A DNA stretch of 64,000 nucleotides from Chitinophagaceae bacterium UBA4411 (GTDB lineage: Bacteria > Bacteroidota > Bacteroidia > Chitinophagales > Chitinophagaceae). The stretch is from assembly GCA_002400415.1 (NCBI GenBank), contig DGQP01000003.1, positions 248,001 through 312,000 on the forward strand, read 5' to 3'. Numbering within the stretch: the first letter of the stretch is position 1; each line of letters starts with the position of its first letter. The translations under genes and the position numbers were made by a program. Below, in pieces: positions 61,028-64,000 of this stretch. The notes beneath the pieces were generated by a model, which was not told the origin of the DNA, did not search any database, and saw only the letters and a program-made list of their open reading frames with translations.

Positions 61028-62302
61028 ATGATAATCAAAAAAACAGAAATAGAGGAGCATAATGGTAAAATCATTAATGCCCATAAAAACAGGTTGAAGC
61101 CCATCACTGATCAATTTCAGGATGCAGAAGAAATAATAAAAAAACTTGCCGCTTTCCAGCTCGCTATTCCAAGCTGGGCTCTTGGGACAGGTGGTACCCG
61201 GTTCGGACGATTTGGCGGCGGCGGAGAACCTGGTAACCTGGAATTAAAGATTGAGGATGTCGGGTTGTTACACTCCCTCAACTGTTCAAGCGGGGCGATT
61301 TCTTTACATATTCCCTGGGATATCCCAAAAGAGCCGGGTTCTGTAAAAGCGCTTGCCAGCTATTTCGGGTTAAAGTTTGATGCAGTTAACTCTAATACAT
61401 TCCAGGATCAGCCGGGACAGGAGTATAGCTATAAATTCGGATCGCTTCAGCATACCGACAGAAGAGTCAGGGAGCAGGCAATACAACACAATATAGAAGT
61501 AATAAAATACGGAGTGGAGCTGGACTCAAAAGCTCTGACTGTCTGGCTAAGTGATGGGTCCTCATTCCCCGGCCAGTTGAATTTCAGAAAAGCTTTTGAA
61601 AATACCCTGGAAAGCCTCCGGGAGGTTTATGCTTCATTGCCGGCTGACTGGAAGATATTTATAGAATATAAGGCTTTTGAGCCCAATTTCTATTCTATGA
61701 CAGTAGGCGACTGGGGACAATCGCTGCTATACGCCGGGAAGCTCGGCACAAAGGCTTTTACGCTGGTTGACCTGGGACATCATCTACCCAATACGAATAT
61801 TGAACAAATCGTTTCTACTTTATTAATGGAAGAGAAACTGGGTGGCTTTCACTTCAATGATTCAAAATACGGGGATGACGACCTTACAGCAGGCAGTATG
61901 AAGCCCTACCAGTTATTCCTGATTTTTAATGAGCTGGTTGAGGGAATGGATCATAAAAAAATGGATCATGCCCGGGATCTTGCATGGATGATTGATGCTT
62001 CCCATAATATCAAGGATCCGCTCGAGGATTTACTGCAGTCTGTTGAAGCAATTATGATTGCTTATGCCCAGGCATTGATTGTGGACAGGAAAAAACTGGA
62101 GGAGGCTCAGTTGGCTAATGATACTGTTATGGCGCAGGAAGTACTACAGGAAGCGTTTCGTACAGATGTCAGGCCATTAGTGGCTGAAGCAAGAAGGAAG
62201 GAAGGAGGGGCGTTGCAACCCCTGCAGCTTTTCAGGGATCTGAAAGTAAGAGAGCAACTCATAAAAGAAAGGGGATATAAAACTTTTGTTACGGGTTTGT
62301 AA
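61028..62302 (+). CDS. rhaI: L-rhamnose isomerase, RhaI type
   Basis: 424 aa. TIM-barrel sugar isomerase: SWALGTGGTRFGRFGGGGEP near the N-terminus, ISLHIPWDIPK, FIEYKAFEPNFYSMTVGDWG (Glu metal ligand), DLGHHLPNTNIEQIV (Asp/His) and FHFNDSKYGDDD (His/Asp), as in the non-RhaA L-rhamnose catabolism isomerase. It converts L-rhamnose to L-rhamnulose with a divalent metal. It starts 32 bases after the aldolase fusion and is followed after 2 bases by the kinase. Confidence 0.92.
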   Translation: MIIKKTEIEEHNGKIINAHKNRLKPITDQFQDAEEIIKKLAAFQLAIPSWALGTGGTRFGRFGGGGEPGNLELKIEDVGLLHSLNCSSGAISLHIPWDIPKEPGSVKALASYFGLKFDAVNSNTFQDQPGQEYSYKFGSLQHTDRRVREQAIQHNIEVIKYGVELDSKALTVWLSDGSSFPGQLNFRKAFENTLESLREVYASLPADWKIFIEYKAFEPNFYSMTVGDWGQSLLYAGKLGTKAFTLVDLGHHLPNTNIEQIVSTLLMEEKLGGFHFNDSKYGDDDLTAGSMKPYQLFLIFNELVEGMDHKKMDHARDLAWMIDASHNIKDPLEDLLQSVEAIMIAYAQALIVDRKKLEEAQLANDTVMAQEVLQEAFRTDVRPLVAEARRKEGGALQPLQLFRDLKVREQLIKERGYKTFVTGL

Positions 62303-62304
62303 GA

Positions 62305-63690
62305 ATGCGAAGATTGCCTGTCATAGCTATTTTTGATATTGGAAAAACCAATAAGAAATTACTCCTGTTCAATGAGCAATACCAGCCGGTATATGAATTC
62401 AGTACCCGGTTTGATGAGATACAGGACGAAGACGGGTTTCCCTGTGAGGATATTGATCATCTCCGTTTATCTGTTTTTGATCTGCTCAAAAAGGCGCTGG
62501 CCAAAAATGAAGTAGAGGTCAAAGCAGTTAATTATGCAGCGTACGGAGCCAGCCTGGTTTATCTGGATGAAAACGGAACGGCAACTGCACCACTCTATAA
62601 TTACCTTAAACCTTTTCCTGCAGAAATAACCGGGCAATTTTGCCATGTGCACGGATCCCTGGAAAAATTATCGCTGGAAACTGCATCCCCTGTATTGGGA
62701 AACCTTAATGCTGCAATGCAGTTATACAGGATCAGTAAAGAAAAGCCTGTTGTGTTTAGCCGTACACGTTATGCACTCCACCTGCCGCAATATCTGGGTT
62801 ACCTGGTATCCGGTTGTTTTTTCTCCGACCTTACTAGCATCGGGTGTCATACCATGTTATGGGATTTTCAAAAGAACTGTTATCACTCATGGGTGAAGCA
62901 GGAGGGGTTCGATGAAAAACTGGCACCACTTCAGCATTGTAAACATACCGTTGATGCCAATTTCTCCGGATCATCTTTTAAATCAGGCATAGGAGTACAT
63001 GACAGTTCAGCTGCCCTTATACCGTACCTTGTAAACTTTCATGAACCCTTTATATTGCTGTCAACAGGCACCTGGTGCATCAGCCTGAACCCGTTTAATA
63101 ATGAACCGCTTACTACAGAGGAACTAAAGAAGGATTGCCTTTGCTACCTGAGTTTCGAAGGCAGACCGGTGAAAGCGTCCAGGTTGTTTGCAGGACATGA
63201 ACATGAGCAGCAGTTGAAAAGAATTGCAGGGCATTTTCAGCAGCAACCGGAAAAATTCAAAACCCTGTTATTTGACCCTGTTGTGGCAGCATCATTAAGA
63301 AGGGCGGAACAGGAAGAGGCTTATGAGACACCGGTTCATACTTCTGTGTTTGACAGGAGGGACCTTAACGACTTTGAAAGCGATACAGTGGCATATCACA
63401 GGCTTATGATGGATATTATTGCTATGCAGAAGCGTTCCACCCTGTTGGTACTCGACAAGGGGAAGAAAACAAAAAGGATATTTGTTGACGGAGGGTTTAG
63501 TCACAATAATATCTATATGAATCTTCTTGCTTCTTCATTCCCGGGAATGGAGGTATATGGAGCTTCTATGGCTCAGGCAAGTGCTTTAGGAGCTGCACTT
63601 GCTATTCATTCTTCATGGAATAAATATGCCATGCCTAACGATATTATTGAATTTAAGTTTTATGCAGCAATGCAATTCAATGAATTATGA
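62305..63690 (+). CDS. FGGY-family rhamnulokinase
   Basis: 461 aa. FGGY carbohydrate kinase: AIFDIGKTNKKLLLFN (phosphate 1 motif), the central sugar-binding region (HLPQYLGYLVSGCFFSDLTS; GIGVHDSSAALIPYL), LLSTGTWCISLNPF and the C-terminal IFVDGGFSHNNIYMNLLASS. It phosphorylates L-rhamnulose at O1 by ATP. The DIGKT rather than DxGT start is typical for the Bacteroidota variant. The stop overlaps the LutA-type ATG (ATGA, 63687-63690). Confidence 0.9.
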   Translation: MRRLPVIAIFDIGKTNKKLLLFNEQYQPVYEFSTRFDEIQDEDGFPCEDIDHLRLSVFDLLKKALAKNEVEVKAVNYAAYGASLVYLDENGTATAPLYNYLKPFPAEITGQFCHVHGSLEKLSLETASPVLGNLNAAMQLYRISKEKPVVFSRTRYALHLPQYLGYLVSGCFFSDLTSIGCHTMLWDFQKNCYHSWVKQEGFDEKLAPLQHCKHTVDANFSGSSFKSGIGVHDSSAALIPYLVNFHEPFILLSTGTWCISLNPFNNEPLTTEELKKDCLCYLSFEGRPVKASRLFAGHEHEQQLKRIAGHFQQQPEKFKTLLFDPVVAASLRRAEQEEAYETPVHTSVFDRRDLNDFESDTVAYHRLMMDIIAMQKRSTLLVLDKGKKTKRIFVDGGFSHNNIYMNLLASSFPGMEVYGASMAQASALGAALAIHSSWNKYAMPNDIIEFKFYAAMQFNEL

Positions 63691-64000
63691 CTGTCGGACT
63701 ATTTATCCCCTGTTACATAGACCAGCTGTATCCTTCAGCCGGTATTGCTTCGCTGCAATTATTGGAGAAACTGGGATGCGAGGTAGTATTTCCCCTGCAG
63801 CAGACCTGCTGCGGGCAGCCAATGGCTAATAGCGGATTTGCCGGTTTATCCAAAGGGTGCAGCAGGAATTTTATCATGAACTTCAGTAAGTGTGATCATA
63901 TTGTAGCTCCTTCCGGCAGTTGTGTTTTGCATATCAGGGAACATTTAGAGGATGAAAAATACACTTCAGAAGCCACACATATCCGGGAAAACATTTTTGA
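63687..64000 (+). CDS. lutA: LutA-type (Fe-S)-binding lactate oxidation protein, 5' part
   Basis: 104 codons are visible before the right edge cuts the gene (usual length about 240). The N-terminus TVGLFIPCYIDQLYPSAGIA, LLEKLGCEVVFPLQQTCCGQ (CCG motif, Cys around 39-40) and VAPSGSCVLHI are typical of LutA/YkgE proteins with two CCG domains. With LutB and LutC it oxidises L-lactate to pyruvate. The ATGA overlap with the kinase gene indicates the lactate branch is part of the rhamnose operon. Confidence 0.9.
   Translation, partial: MTVGLFIPCYIDQLYPSAGIASLQLLEKLGCEVVFPLQQTCCGQPMANSGFAGLSKGCSRNFIMNFSKCDHIVAPSGSCVLHIREHLEDEKYTSEATHIRENIF

Overview
The window looks like chromosomal DNA from a member of the Bacteroidota, most likely a Chitinophagaceae-like soil or sediment bacterium. 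The evidence is a SusC/SusD pair, a type IX secretion C-terminal sorting domain, a beta-propeller (reg_prop) LytS-type histidine kinase, TAnnTTTG-like promoter boxes, and many secreted carbohydrate-active enzymes. The genus is an inference. I saw no rRNA, tRNA, CRISPR array, transposase or phage genes.

Left edge (1-1088): the end of an unidentified gene and a small lipoprotein gene, with three related hairpin-forming repeats of 54-60 bp.

Redox and hydrogen region (1089-9659): a minus-strand operon for a four-subunit 2-oxoacid:ferredoxin oxidoreductase (VorB type) lies divergent from hoxEFUYH, a complete cytoplasmic NAD(P)-linked [NiFe] hydrogenase (group 3d-like). The hydrogenase protease gene hoxW faces it. 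The 376-bp divergent region carries an FNR-like box and other dyads. Together they could oxidise 2-oxoacids, dispose of electrons as H2, or use H2 to reduce NAD+. No hyp maturation genes are present here.

Sensory and stress region (9850-27204): two secreted proteins, a propeller histidine kinase with a LytTR regulator, a single-domain globin, and a sigma-54 activator with duplicated GAF domains. A tightly packed seven-gene minus-strand operon follows (YHS, DoxX, DM13, DinB, TANGO2/NRDE, ATP-grasp, DUF1223). A one-cysteine thioredoxin gene sits behind a sigma-54-like promoter with upstream palindromes, followed by a Crp/Fnr regulator, a degraded ORF, an outer-membrane protein and a secreted peroxiredoxin-like protein.

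Amino-sugar region (27384-38622): a CE15-like esterase, then nagB-transporter-nagA. These converge on a GH109-NagX-LacI operon, with an AMP-forming acyl-CoA synthetase and a GntR regulator upstream. Two secreted hydrolases (amidohydrolase, polysaccharide deacetylase) follow.

Rhamnose polysaccharide-utilisation locus (41720 to the right edge): SusC, SusD, two esterases, two GH106-like alpha-L-rhamnosidases, an unrecognised 463-aa secreted protein and a beta-lactamase-fold hydrolase. Next comes a complete L-rhamnose pathway (RhaT, RhaI, kinase, aldolase-dehydrogenase) and the start of a LutA-type lactate oxidation gene. It reads as one path from an acetylated, rhamnose-rich glycan to lactate and central metabolism.
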